A stretch of 64,000 bases of DNA from Amycolatopsis sp. NBC_00345 (GCF_036116635.1 NZ_CP107995.1:1922001-1986000), one strand, 5' to 3'; shown: positions 15,908 through 24,397, counted from the stretch's first letter. The notes: generated by a model from the sequence alone, not told the origin. Translations and numbers: made by a program.

Positions 15908-16720
15908 TCAGGCGGTGGCGTGGAGGGAGCCGAGCAGGGCGAGCGCGTCGGCGCTGGGGCTGCCCGGCTCGGCCGTGCCGACCAGGAGGTACTGGCCGGA
16001 CGCGCCGCGGACGTCGAAGGTCTGATAGGTCAGCTCGATACGGCCGACCTCGGGGTGATCGAACCGTTTGGTGGTCCCGGCGAGGCCCTGGGCCCGGTTG
16101 TCGTGCCACATGGCCGCGAACGCCGGGCTGGCGCCGCGCAGTTCGGCGACGATCTCCGCGACGTCGGCCCGGTCGTAGCCGCTGGCCAGCCGCAGCGCGT
16201 CGACCGCGCTCGCGGCGATGGTGTCCCAGTCGGCGAAGAGCGTCCGGGCGGCCGGATCGGTGAACAGCGCGTGCACCATGTTGGCCGGTTTGCCCATCGG
16301 CGCGAGCAGGGCGTCGGCGAGGGCGTTGGTGGCGAGCAGGTCGAGCCGGCGGTTGGTGACGTAGGCGACCGCGGCGGGGAAGGTGCCCATCAGCCGCAGC
16401 AGGGCCGGGTCGACGTCGTCCGGGGTGCACAGCCGCGTGCCGGGGGTGAGGCCCGCGAGCCGGTAGGCGTGCCCGAGCGCGTCCGGGTCCAGCCGCAGCG
16501 CGCGGCCGATCGCGTCGAGGACCGGGCTCGACGGATTGCGCTCGCGGCCCTGTTCGAGGCGCGCGTAATAGTCCGCGCTGACGCCGGCCAGCACGGCCAC
16601 TTCTTCCCGGCGCAGGCCCGCGACGCGACGGGGGCCGTGGCTGGCCATGCCGACGTCGCCCGGGGTCAGCCGGGCACGCTGCGCGCGAAGGAATTCGCCC
16701 AGTTCGGAGCCGCTCACCAC
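15908..16720 (-). CDS. XRE-family regulator with MmyB-like ligand domain
   Basis: 270 residues. The helix-turn-helix lies at about 10-75, containing VAGLRREEVAVLAGVSADYYARLEQGRER, the hallmark of the large actinobacterial MmyB-type XRE group. The C-terminal domain (about 105-260), with MGTFPAAVAYVTNRRLDLLATNALADAL and FRADWDT-like features, is the MmyB PAS-like lipid-binding domain. In this genomic layout such regulators often control an adjacent SDR, which here lies 101 bases downstream behind a strong inverted repeat. Confidence 0.93.
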   Translation of the reverse strand: MVSGSELGEFLRAQRARLTPGDVGMASHGPRRVAGLRREEVAVLAGVSADYYARLEQGRERNPSSPVLDAIGRALRLDPDALGHAYRLAGLTPGTRLCTPDDVDPALLRLMGTFPAAVAYVTNRRLDLLATNALADALLAPMGKPANMVHALFTDPAARTLFADWDTIAASAVDALRLASGYDRADVAEIVAELRGASPAFAAMWHDNRAQGLAGTTKRFDHPEVGRIELTYQTFDVRGASGQYLLVGTAEPGSPSADALALLGSLHATA

Positions 16721-16834
16721 CTCACGGTAACAGCGTGCTTCCTAGGAGCCGCGCACCCAGGAAGCCAGGCCGTTCCGGGACTCCGGCCGCGTCGCGCATG
16801 ATCGTTGCCGGAGTCCCGCCGTCGAGAGGAAACG

Positions 16835-17194
16835 ATGAACGCCGTCACCGAGCCGGAGGTCCGGGCGTGGGTCGAGCGCTACGTGCACGCGTGGAAGACC
16901 CAGGCCGAGGACGACATCGCCGCGCTCTTCACCGAGGACGCCGAGTACCACGAGTGGCCGTACGAGACGGCCTGGATCGGCCGGGCGGAGATCGTGCGCG
17001 GCTGGCTCGACCGGCGGGAGTGGCAGGAAGGCGGCTGGGACTTCGAGTGGGCCGTGCTCGGGATCAGCGGGGACACCGCCGCGGTCGGCGGGACCGGGAC
17101 CTACCGCAAGCTCGGCACGTTCGCGAACCTGTGGACCGTGACCTTCGACGACGGGGCCTGCAGTGTGTTCCGCATGTGGAACAACGAGGTCTGA
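16835..17194 (+). CDS. SnoaL-like/NTF2-fold protein
   Basis: 119 residues from ATG 16835, which follows GAGAGGAAACG. The pattern of an N-terminal helix (VERYVHAWKTQAEDDIAALFTEDAEYHEWPYE), a cone-shaped sheet and a final FRMWNNEV strand is that of the SnoaL/NTF2-like superfamily. Members include polyketide cyclases, isomerases and binding proteins, so no activity can be named. An in-frame ATG at 16805 would add ten poorly conserved residues and lacks a ribosome binding site. It converges on the FAD monooxygenase operon with three bases between stops. Confidence 0.8.
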   Translation: MNAVTEPEVRAWVERYVHAWKTQAEDDIAALFTEDAEYHEWPYETAWIGRAEIVRGWLDRREWQEGGWDFEWAVLGISGDTAAVGGTGTYRKLGTFANLWTVTFDDGACSVFRMWNNEV

Positions 17195-17197
17195 GCC

Positions 17198-18280
17198 TCA
17201 CCTGACGGCGGGACGGTCCTGGGTGATGAACTCGGGGAAGAGCTCGGTCGGCGCGGACTTGCGGCCGATTTTGAGACCGGCTTCATAGGACGCGCGCTGC
17301 ATGGCCTGGGCCGGGGGCTTGCGGAGCTTCTCGTAGCTGGCCAGTGCGAGGGGCACCGGGAGGTCCGGCGTCGTGAGCAGCTCGGCCAGCACCGCGGCGT
17401 CCTGCAGGCCGACGCCGGTGCCCTGCGCGAGGATCGGGCTCATCGCGTGTGCGGCGTCGCCCATGAGCGCGACCCGGTTTCGCGTCCATTCGCCGACCTC
17501 GGCCTGGTAGATGTTGGCGTAGTAGCTCTTCGGGTTGGTGCCCATGAGGTTCTTGAAGGCGGTGAGCGGGCCCGTCACCCGGGGGAACAGCGCCGCCAGC
17601 TCGGCGACGCTCAGCTCCCGGCGGTTGTCCTCTTCGCCGGGCAGCATCACGATGCCGTGGAACTTCCGCCCGCCGTCCATCAGGAAGTACCCGAGAACCC
17701 CGGTGGAGTCGAGGGAAAGCGCGGTGGTCCTGAGCGTGGGGTCGGTGTTGGGCAGGTGGAACCGCGCGATGGCGACTCCGGTGTAGGTGGCGTCCGGTCC
17801 GCCGAGGACGTGGCGGCGGGTCCAGGAGTTGATGCCGTCGGCGCCGATGACGGCGTCGAAGGTTTCGTGGGCGCCGTTGTCGAATTCGACCTCGACCGCG
17901 TCACCGAGGTCGGTCAGGGCGCGGGGCCGGGTCCCGGTGCGGACGAGGTCGGCGACGGGTTCGTACAACGACTGCTGCAGATCCGTGCGGGAGAACAGCA
18001 TCGCGGTCTCGTGGCGGATGGCTTCGAGCAGCCCGGTGTCGCCGTCGAACATGAGGTGCCGGTCCGGCCGGAACCTCGTCCAGTTGTCGCGATCGGTGAT
18101 GCCGAGCCGGTCCAGCGCGGCGATGTGGGGGTCGCTGAGCCCGATGCCCCAGCCGGCCTCGGTGATGACCGGTGCCTGCTCGGCCACCACCGGGTCGACG
18201 CCCCGGTGGCGGAGCCCGGCCGCCAGCGCCAGCCCGGTGAGGCCGCCGCCCACGATGAGGATCCGGTTGCGCACGCTCAT
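17198..18280 (-). CDS. FAD-dependent monooxygenase (PHBH fold), paralogue 2
   Basis: 360 residues. FAD-binding GGGLTGLALAAGLRHRG lies near the N-terminus, the DG motif is VIGADGINSWTRRHVLGG near residue 145, and the second FAD motif is LMGDAAHAMSPILAQGTGVGLQDA near 270. This is the class A flavoprotein hydroxylase layout (PHBH, TetX, RIF monooxygenase). It overlaps the upstream paralogue by four bases (ATGA) and is strikingly similar to it. It may hydroxylate an aromatic/polyketide compound or inactivate an antibiotic; the sequence alone does not decide. Confidence 0.9.
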   Translation of the reverse strand: MSVRNRILIVGGGLTGLALAAGLRHRGVDPVVAEQAPVITEAGWGIGLSDPHIAALDRLGITDRDNWTRFRPDRHLMFDGDTGLLEAIRHETAMLFSRTDLQQSLYEPVADLVRTGTRPRALTDLGDAVEVEFDNGAHETFDAVIGADGINSWTRRHVLGGPDATYTGVAIARFHLPNTDPTLRTTALSLDSTGVLGYFLMDGGRKFHGIVMLPGEEDNRRELSVAELAALFPRVTGPLTAFKNLMGTNPKSYYANIYQAEVGEWTRNRVALMGDAAHAMSPILAQGTGVGLQDAAVLAELLTTPDLPVPLALASYEKLRKPPAQAMQRASYEAGLKIGRKSAPTELFPEFITQDRPAVR

Positions 18281-19362
18281 GCGCGGACACCGCCGGGACG
18301 GTCGGCGACCTGGCCGAAGATCTCGCCCGGCAGCGTGGACGTGCCCAGCGCCTGGCTGGTCGCGTGGGAAAGCCGTTGGAGGGACTGGGCTTCGGGCTTG
18401 CGGAGCTTTTCGTAGCTGGCCAGCGCGAGCGGGACGGGCAGCCGGGGCGTGGTGAGCAGTTCGGCCAGCATCGCGGCGTCTTCGAACCCGGCGCCGGCGC
18501 CCTGGCCGAGGACCGGGGACATGGCGTGGGCGGCGTCGCCCGCGACCGCCACCCGGTTGCGGACCCAGGTCTCCACCACGGCCTGGTTGATGTCGGTGAA
18601 GTAGCTGACCGGGTCGGTGCGCATCACCTCGGTCAGGACGGTCAACGGGCCGCTGATGCCCGGGAAGAGGTCCGCCAGCTGGGTCGGGCTGAGGTCCCGC
18701 CGGTTGCCCGGTGTGCCGTGCAGGAACACGACTCCGTGGATCTTCTTGCCCCCGTCCATGAGGAAGTACGCCAACGTCGCGTCCCGCCCGCCCGCGGCGA
18801 GGCCGGTCACGGTCAAGGCCGGGTCCGGGGTGGGGGCCTGGAACCGGACCACCGAGGTCCCGGTGTAGGTGGCGTCCGGCCCGCCGAGGACGTGGCGGCG
18901 GGTCCAGGAGTTGATGCCGTCGGCGCCGATCACGGCGTCGAAGGTGCCGCGCTCGCCGTTGTCGAACTCGACCTCGACGACGTCACCGGTGTCGGTCATC
19001 GCGCTCGGCCGGACCCCGGTCCGCACCAGGTCGCCAACGCCGTCCAGCAAGGCCGACTGGAGGTCGGACCGGTTGAACATGAGCGGGACGTCGTTCACGA
19101 TCTTGTCGATCAGCCCGGTCCGGGCGTCGAACATCAGGTACTTTTCGGCCTGGTAGCCGGGCCAGTGGCCGCGGTCGGTGCGGCCGAGCCGGTCCAGCGC
19201 GGCGAGGTGCCGTGGGCCGAGCCCGATCGCCCAGCCCGCCTCGGTGATGATCGGCGCCTGCTCCACCACGACCGGGTCGACGCCGCGGTGGCGTAGCCCG
19301 GAAGCCAGGGCCAGCCCGGTCAGGCCGGCCCCGACGATGAGAATACGTGTGCTCATGTCCAC
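18277..19362 (-). CDS. FAD-dependent monooxygenase (PHBH fold), paralogue 1
   Basis: 361 residues with the same motifs as its downstream twin: GAGLTGLALASGLRHRG, VIGADGINSWTRRHVLGG and GDAAHAMSPVLGQGAGAGFEDA. All three FAD motifs are intact, so both copies should bind flavin. Differences concentrate in the central substrate-facing sheet (about residues 170-230), the pattern expected if the copies accept different substrates or positions. An SDR gene lies 36 bases upstream on the same strand. Confidence 0.9.
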   Translation of the reverse strand: MDMSTRILIVGAGLTGLALASGLRHRGVDPVVVEQAPIITEAGWAIGLGPRHLAALDRLGRTDRGHWPGYQAEKYLMFDARTGLIDKIVNDVPLMFNRSDLQSALLDGVGDLVRTGVRPSAMTDTGDVVEVEFDNGERGTFDAVIGADGINSWTRRHVLGGPDATYTGTSVVRFQAPTPDPALTVTGLAAGGRDATLAYFLMDGGKKIHGVVFLHGTPGNRRDLSPTQLADLFPGISGPLTVLTEVMRTDPVSYFTDINQAVVETWVRNRVAVAGDAAHAMSPVLGQGAGAGFEDAAMLAELLTTPRLPVPLALASYEKLRKPEAQSLQRLSHATSQALGTSTLPGEIFGQVADRPGGVRA

Positions 19363-19398
19363 CCCAAGGTGTCGAGGATCGTTGCTGGTGCTTGAAGA

Positions 19399-20139
19399 TC
19401 AGGCGATGGTCATGCCGCCGTCGACCGCGAGGACCTGTCCGGTCACCCAGTCCGAGGCGGGGTCGGCGAGCAGGTGGATCCAGCGGGCGACCTCGCCGGG
19501 CTCGCCCATCCGCCGCAGCGGGAGGTTGCCGGCCTGTGCCTTCTTCTGCCGGGCGGTTTCCTCCGGCGACCCGCCCACCTCCTGGACGGGCGTGTCGGTC
19601 GGACCCGGGGCCACGGCGTTGACCCGGACCCCGGCGCCGGCCAGCTCCGCCGCCCACGAGCGGGTGAGGTGGTCCAGGGCGGCCTTGGAAGCGCCGTAGT
19701 AGGCCGCGCCGAAGGCCTGGGGCCGCTGGGCGACAGCGCTGGTGACGTTGACGACGGAGCCGCCGGTGATCTTGAGCTGGGGGAGCGCGGCCCGCAGCAG
19801 CTGCGCGGGGGCGAACACGTTGATCCGGAACAGCCGGGCGATCTGCTCGTCGTCGGCGGTGTCCAGGGTTGCGGCGAGGAACACTCCCGCGTTGTTCACC
19901 AGCGCGTCGAGCCGCCCGTGGACGTCGATGGTGTGCGCCACCAGCGTTTCCGCCTCGCCCGCGGCGGACACGTCGGCCACGTGATAGCGGATGTCCGGGT
20001 TCAGGCCGGCGACTTCCGCGAGCGGGGATTCACGCCGTCCGCTGATCATCACCTGCCACCCCCGCTCGGCGAACTGCTCCGCGGCGGCCCGGCCGATACC
20101 GGTCCCGCCGCCGGTGATCAGCGCGACCCGGGCGGTCAC
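19399..20139 (-). CDS. Short-chain dehydrogenase/reductase
   Basis: 246 residues. The cofactor motif TGGGTGIG, NNAGVF, Ser in NVTSAVAQ, Tyr/Lys in YYGASKAAL and the C-terminal VTGQVLAVDGGMTIA are all present. It is the second gene of a four-gene operon: its ATG overlaps the stop of the F420-type reductase gene (ATGA, 20136-20139), and the two FAD monooxygenases follow. It could oxidise or reduce the products of those hydroxylases. Confidence 0.91.
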   Translation of the reverse strand: MTARVALITGGGTGIGRAAAEQFAERGWQVMISGRRESPLAEVAGLNPDIRYHVADVSAAGEAETLVAHTIDVHGRLDALVNNAGVFLAATLDTADDEQIARLFRINVFAPAQLLRAALPQLKITGGSVVNVTSAVAQRPQAFGAAYYGASKAALDHLTRSWAAELAGAGVRVNAVAPGPTDTPVQEVGGSPEETARQKKAQAGNLPLRRMGEPGEVARWIHLLADPASDWVTGQVLAVDGGMTIA

Positions 20140-20573
20140 GGGGTCGCCTCGCCCGGGATCCGGGTGAGGGCGACGACGGGGATGACCCGCCCGGCCGCAC
20201 CGGCCAGATACTCGGTCAGGCCGGGATTCTGCTCCTTGAACAGCTGCCAGAGCTCGTCCCGTTCGGCACCGGTGATCTCGGTCGCGACGGCGTCGTAAGT
20301 CTCCTCGCCGTCCTCGATCGTGACCCGCGGCTCGGCCACCAGGTTGAGGTACCAGCCCGGATTCGGGGCCCGGCCGCCGTTCCCGGCCACCACGACCAGC
20401 CGGTCGCCGTGGGCGTGGAACACCCGCAGGGGGATCGTCTGCCTGCGCCCGCTCGTGCGGCCGAGGGTGGTCAGGAGGATGTGGTTCTCCCGGGTCACCC
20501 CCGGCACGCCCTCGATCTCGCGACCGCTGCGGAACTGCTCGATCACCTGGGGGTTGATCGTCTTGAACTCCAT
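20136..20573 (-). CDS. Deazaflavin (F420)-dependent nitroreductase-family protein
   Basis: 145 residues, the size of the Ddn/DUF385 family. Landmarks are the LLTTLGRTSGRRQTIPLRVF segment and GGRAPNPGWYLNLVAEPRVTIE, which form the F420-binding split barrel in this family. Such proteins reduce nitroimidazoles, quinones, coumarins or unsaturated lactones with F420H2. It is the first gene of the operon, and a TetR gene is read from the other side of an AT-rich palindrome. Confidence 0.9.
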   Translation of the reverse strand: MEFKTINPQVIEQFRSGREIEGVPGVTRENHILLTTLGRTSGRRQTIPLRVFHAHGDRLVVVAGNGGRAPNPGWYLNLVAEPRVTIEDGEETYDAVATEITGAERDELWQLFKEQNPGLTEYLAGAAGRVIPVVALTRIPGEATP

Positions 20574-20601
20574 CAGTGCGCTACCTCGCCGCCGTAAAAA
20601 C

Positions 20602-20613
20602 GAATGATCATTC
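20602..20613. promoter_or_regulatory. Palindromic operator between the F420/FMO operon and tetR
   Basis: GAATGATCATTC is a perfect 12-base palindrome flanked by runs of A and T. It lies 29 bases from the reductase start and 59 from the TetR start. The single symmetric AT-rich site in a GC-rich region is the likely target of the TetR protein. Confidence 0.7.
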
Positions 20614-20671
20614 TTTTAGGCTAGCCCGGCCTGTCCCGGCCGTCAAGATCGCCGCCGGGTTACAGTGCGGT

Positions 20672-21259
20672 ATGCCCCGTGTGAGCCAGGAGCACCGCGA
20701 CAACCGTCGGCGGCAGATCCTCGACGCCGCCACCCTTTGCTTTGCCCGCAAGGGTTTCCACGCCACGTCGATGCCCGACATCTTCGCCGAGGTGGGGCTG
20801 TCCTCCGGCGCCGTCTACGGGTACTTCCCCAGCAAGCAGGCGATCATCGAAGCGCTGCTGGAGTCGGCGATGCGCCCGGTGCTGGCTGCCCTGCGCGACG
20901 CGGCGGACGCCGAGCCGCCGCTGCGGGTGCCCGAGATCATCGACGTGATCCACCGCGAGATGATCACGGTGCTCGACACCGACGAGGCGACGTCGCTGAT
21001 CGTCCAGTTCTGGGCCGAGTCGATCCGGGTCCCGCAGATCCGGGACTCCCAGCGGCACGACGTGATCGAGCTGCACGACGCGCTGCTGACCCTGCTCGGC
21101 CGGCTTCAGCCCGGCGGGCAGGTCAGCTCCGACAGCGCGTGGGCGCTGATCGCGTTGGGGCTGGGGACTTTCATCTCCCAGACCGTGCTCAGGACCAACT
21201 CCTTGCCGACCGAGACGCTGGTGGACCAGCTCCGTCTGGTGCTGTCCGAGCCGGAGTAG
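20672..21259 (+). CDS. TetR-family regulator of the F420/FAD monooxygenase operon
   Basis: 195 residues from ATG 20672. The helix-turn-helix segment reads RRQILDAATLCFARKGFHATSMPDIFAEVGLSSGAVYGYFPSKQAI, a standard AcrR/TetR pattern. The frame is open 32 codons further upstream, but that stretch runs over the palindromic operator and has no family match. By position it should repress the divergent four-gene operon and itself. It ends 16 bases before the convergent Nudix gene. Confidence 0.9.
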   Translation: MPRVSQEHRDNRRRQILDAATLCFARKGFHATSMPDIFAEVGLSSGAVYGYFPSKQAIIEALLESAMRPVLAALRDAADAEPPLRVPEIIDVIHREMITVLDTDEATSLIVQFWAESIRVPQIRDSQRHDVIELHDALLTLLGRLQPGGQVSSDSAWALIALGLGTFISQTVLRTNSLPTETLVDQLRLVLSEPE

Positions 21260-21274
21260 CGGCGGGGTGGCCGG

Positions 21275-21730
21275 TCAGCCGCCGAACCGCTTCACGTAGT
21301 CGTCGACGATCGGCCGCTCCGGGCTGATGATGTCCCCGGGCAGCTGGTCCAGCTCGAAGAAGCGGTGGCCGGAGATCTCCGTCCCGTCCACCCGCACCGC
21401 GGTGCCGGCGACGGACGCGGTGAACGCGGCGGTGACGTTGTGCACCTCGTCCCCGTTCGGATAGCGGTAGTAGTACTCCGGTCCCGAGTAGACGCCGAAG
21501 AGCTGGAGCTCGTCCACCACGAGCCCGGTCTCCTCCCGCACCTCGCGCCGTCCGGCGTCCTCAAAGGACTCACCCGGGTCCAGGAAGCCGCCGGGCAGCC
21601 CCCAGTCGCCGGTGTCCACCCGCGCCAGCAACAACAGCCGGCCCCGCTCGTCGACGATCAGCACCGAGGTGCCGGGCAGGATGAGCGGCCGGGTGCCGAC
21701 CAGGGTGCGCAACTCGGCGATGTAGTTCAT
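21275..21730 (-). CDS. Nudix hydrolase
   Basis: 151 residues. The Nudix box GX5EX7REUXEEXGU is complete: Gly-48, Glu-54, then REVREETGL at 62-70, so the metal site is intact. Nudix enzymes hydrolyse nucleoside diphosphates linked to another moiety. The YYYRYPNGDEVHNVTAAFTA segment resembles the ADP-ribose/NUDIX group acting on small nucleotide substrates. The gene is divergent from the GntR regulator, with 133 bases between the starts. Confidence 0.92.
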   Translation of the reverse strand: MNYIAELRTLVGTRPLILPGTSVLIVDERGRLLLLARVDTGDWGLPGGFLDPGESFEDAGRREVREETGLVVDELQLFGVYSGPEYYYRYPNGDEVHNVTAAFTASVAGTAVRVDGTEISGHRFFELDQLPGDIISPERPIVDDYVKRFGG

Positions 21731-21790
21731 CGGTCACTCCAGCGGGAACAGTAGGCCGGACAGGGCGAATGGTGGCTACCTCGACTCTAA

Positions 21791-21806
21791 CTTGTACAGG
21801 CATGAT
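21791..21806. promoter_or_regulatory. Possible GntR half-site upstream of its own gene
   Basis: CTTGTACAGGCATGAT shares the TGTACAGNCA core with the left arm of the inverted repeat ahead of the tmpA-like gene (22692-22715). It lies about 60 bases upstream of the GntR start and may be used for autoregulation. Confidence 0.4.
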
Positions 21807-21863
21807 TGACCGCGCTGGACAAGTCGATGCCCGGGACGCGCCGCCGGGCACTAGCCTGGGCGT

Positions 21864-22637
21864 ATGGCCATCAAGGACGAACAGGGGCGGCCGTCGCTGT
21901 ACCGGCGGATCGCCGACGATCTCAAGGCGGAGATCAGCGCGGGCACCTACTCGGCCGGGGACGCGCTGCCGTCGGAGAGCGAGCTCGCGCAGCGCTACGA
22001 CGCGTCGCGCGGCACGATCCGGCAGGCGTTCGCCGCGTTGCGGACCGACGGGATCATCTCCTCACGGCGCGGCGCGCGGCGGGTGGTCCAGGGTGGACCG
22101 CGGCTGCAGGATTTCGCCGCGCTGCTCAGCTTTTCCCGCTGGGGCCGGGCGATCGGCGAAGAGCCGAGCGGTCGCGTCGTCAGCCTGGATCGCCGCGGAG
22201 CCACCGAGGGCGAGCGCGACCACCTCAACCTGCCCGACGGGGCTTACATCTACCACCTCACCCGCGTCCGCCTGCTCGACGACCGGCCGGTGATGGTCGA
22301 ACGCACCGCCTACCCCGACCGGATCGGCGCGCTGGTCGCCGGGATGGACCCCGACCGCGAGTCCATCACCGAACGGCTCGCGGAGCTCGGCACGACCTTC
22401 GCCGACGCGGAGCACACGATCGACGCCGTGCGCGCCACGGCCGACGACGCCCGCCTGCTCGGCGCCCGGCCGGGCATCCCGCTGCTGCGCGAACGCCGCC
22501 GCACCACCGATCCGTCCGGCGTCCCGCTGGAGTGGTCCGAGGACCGTTACCTCGGCGACCAGGTCGCGTTCACCGTGCGCAACTCGGCGGACCGCAACAC
22601 GTTGTCACGGTGGCACTCCGCGCCCGGGTCCGCCTGA
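21864..22637 (+). CDS. GntR/HutC-family regulator (UTRA domain)
   Basis: 257 residues. The N-terminal winged helix reads SLYRRIADDLKAEISAGTYSAGDALPSESELAQRY followed by SRGTIRQAFAALRTDGII. The UTRA effector domain (about 95-250) contains the typical YHLTRVRLLDDRPVMVERTAYP and PLEWSEDRYLGDQVAFTV. HutC-group members such as PhnF respond to small catabolites. The operon with two phosphonate oxygenases starts 90 bases downstream behind its own inverted repeat, so control of that operon by a phosphonate or betaine ligand is likely. Confidence 0.92.
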   Translation: MAIKDEQGRPSLYRRIADDLKAEISAGTYSAGDALPSESELAQRYDASRGTIRQAFAALRTDGIISSRRGARRVVQGGPRLQDFAALLSFSRWGRAIGEEPSGRVVSLDRRGATEGERDHLNLPDGAYIYHLTRVRLLDDRPVMVERTAYPDRIGALVAGMDPDRESITERLAELGTTFADAEHTIDAVRATADDARLLGARPGIPLLRERRRTTDPSGVPLEWSEDRYLGDQVAFTVRNSADRNTLSRWHSAPGSA

Positions 22638-22691
22638 GTCGGCCTCGTCACACGAGGGGACGACAACGGGTGCGGTCTGCGATAGTCTGAA

Positions 22692-22715
22692 CATGTACAG
22701 CCAAGTTTGTACATG
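22692..22715 (+). promoter_or_regulatory. GntR-type operator ahead of the tmpAB-like operon
   Basis: CATGTAC (22692-22698) and GTACATG (22709-22715) are perfect inverted arms with a ten-base spacer. The site ends 12 bases before the ATG at 22728, so bound repressor would block the promoter or early transcript. The right arm holds an earlier in-frame ATG that I reject because the GAAAGGA ribosome binding site lies after it. Confidence 0.7.
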
Positions 22716-22727
22716 AAAGGACAAGTC

Positions 22728-23819
22728 ATGACGACCACTGGTGCGCAAGCCGGCGGGGCCACCGCACGGGCGTTCCCGCCGATCTGGCTCCGGGACAACT
22801 GCCCGTGCGAGCGGTGCCGCGACCCCCGCAACGGCCAGAAACTGTTCGGCATCGGCGACCTCCCGGCCGACCTCACCGTTCGCGACACCACCGTGTCGGC
22901 CGATGCCGTCACCGTCACCTTCGGCCCCGACGGGCACCGCGGTGCCTTCTCCCGCGCCTGGCTCGAAGCGCAGGCCTCCCCCTCGAACGGCGATGGGCGC
23001 ACCGAGGCCGCCAAACAGCTGTGGTCGGCCCGCGACCTCGACGGCCGCCTGCCGGCCGCGGATTGGGCCGCCTATCGCGACGATCCCGCCGAGCGGGCGC
23101 GGGTCCTTCGGGCCGTGCGCGACCTCGGATTCGCCCTGCTGCACGGCACCCCGACCGGGGAAGAGACCGTGCTGGCCATCGCCAGGACGTTCGGGTTTCC
23201 GCGCGAGACCAACTACGGCACGCTCTTCGACGTCCGCGTCGAACCGAACCCCAGCAACCTCGCCTTCACCGGGATGCGCATCGCGCCCCACACCGACAAC
23301 CCCTACCGCGACCCGGTGCCGACACTGCAGCTGCTGCACTGCCTGACCAACGCGGCCGAGGGCGGCGACTCCGGCCTGCTCGACGGCTTCACCGCCGCTT
23401 CCCTGCTGCGGGCCGAGGACGCCGAGGCCTTCCGGGTCCTCACCACCACCCTCGTGCCGTTCGCCTGGTCCGACGCGAGCACCAGCCTCCGGGCCGACCG
23501 CCCCCTGATCGACGTCGACCCCGGCGGCCACATCCGCGAGGTCCGCTTCAACAACCGGTCCATGCAGGCCCTGCGCCTGGCCCCGGCCGCCACCACCGCG
23601 TTCTATGCCGCCTACCGGCGCTTCGCCGAGATCATCGCCCGGCCCGAACTGCTGCTGACCTTCCGCCTCGACCCCGGCGACTGCGTCATCTTCGACAACA
23701 CCCGGCTGTTGCACGCGCGCACCGCGTTCGCCGAAACCGGCTCCCGGCACCTGCAAGGCTGCTACGCCGACCTCGACGCCCTCACCAGCGCCCTGCGCAC
23801 CCTGGAGGAGACCGCGTGA
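22728..23819 (+). CDS. tmpA: TmpA-like (2-trimethylaminoethyl)phosphonate dioxygenase, Fe(II)/2-oxoglutarate
   Basis: 363 residues built like gamma-butyrobetaine hydroxylase. A small N-terminal zinc domain has Cys-25, Cys-27 and Cys-30 in WLRDNCPCERCRDP. The TauD-like oxygenase domain has iron ligands His-188 and Asp-190 (APHTDNPYRDP) and His-329 (RLLHAR), with the Arg for 2-oxoglutarate soon after. TmpA is the butyrobetaine-hydroxylase relative that hydroxylates trimethylaminoethylphosphonate next to phosphorus. The assignment over plain butyrobetaine hydroxylase rests on the PhnZ/TmpB-type gene overlapping its stop by GTGA. Confidence 0.75.
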   Translation: MTTTGAQAGGATARAFPPIWLRDNCPCERCRDPRNGQKLFGIGDLPADLTVRDTTVSADAVTVTFGPDGHRGAFSRAWLEAQASPSNGDGRTEAAKQLWSARDLDGRLPAADWAAYRDDPAERARVLRAVRDLGFALLHGTPTGEETVLAIARTFGFPRETNYGTLFDVRVEPNPSNLAFTGMRIAPHTDNPYRDPVPTLQLLHCLTNAAEGGDSGLLDGFTAASLLRAEDAEAFRVLTTTLVPFAWSDASTSLRADRPLIDVDPGGHIREVRFNNRSMQALRLAPAATTAFYAAYRRFAEIIARPELLLTFRLDPGDCVIFDNTRLLHARTAFAETGSRHLQGCYADLDALTSALRTLEETA

Positions 23820-24388
23820 CCACCACGACGAACCCCGTCGACCTGATCGCCGACCTCTTCGCCGGCCCCGGCACCGAGGACTACCTCGGCGAGGCCGTCA
23901 CCCAAGCCGAGCACATGCTCCAAGCCGGCGCACTGGCCGAAGCCGCCGGAGCGCCCGACACCCTCGTCGCCGCGGCTCTGCTGCACGACGTCGGCCACTT
24001 CCACGGCACCGTGACCGGTCACGACCTGATGGCCGGCACCGACAACCGCCACAGCGACAGCGGCGCCACCTGGCTCGGCCAATGGTTCGGCCCCGCCGTC
24101 ACCGAACCCATCCGGCTGCACGTCGCCGCGAAACGTTATCTCTGCGCCGTCGAACCCGCGTACCACGCCCAGCTCTCACCCGCCTCGGTCTACACGCTCA
24201 GTGTCCAAGGTGGACCGATGACCCCTGCGCAAGTACGCGAATTCGAAGCGGAACCCCATTTCGCCGCCGCCGTCGCTCTCCGTCGCTGGGACGACGAAGC
24301 CAAGGACCCCACCATGAAGATCCCCGGCTTCGACCACTTCCGCCCGCTCCTGGACCGGCTCAACGGACGGCCTGATCCACAAGACTAG
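23816..24388 (+). CDS. tmpB: PhnZ/TmpB-type HD-domain diiron oxygenase
   Basis: 190 residues starting at GTG 23816 inside the previous stop. Every functional residue known from PhnZ can be placed with almost the same numbering: lid Tyr-23 and Glu-26, His-33, the HD pair His-57/Asp-58, His-79, His-102 and Asp-159/160 in LRRWDDEAK. PhnZ and TmpB are mixed-valence diiron enzymes that split 1-hydroxyphosphonates with O2. After TmpA hydroxylation the products would be glycine betaine and phosphate. No phosphonate transporter is present in the window. Confidence 0.82.
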   Translation: MTTTTNPVDLIADLFAGPGTEDYLGEAVTQAEHMLQAGALAEAAGAPDTLVAAALLHDVGHFHGTVTGHDLMAGTDNRHSDSGATWLGQWFGPAVTEPIRLHVAAKRYLCAVEPAYHAQLSPASVYTLSVQGGPMTPAQVREFEAEPHFAAAVALRRWDDEAKDPTMKIPGFDHFRPLLDRLNGRPDPQD

Positions 24389-24397
24389 GGTTCCCGC

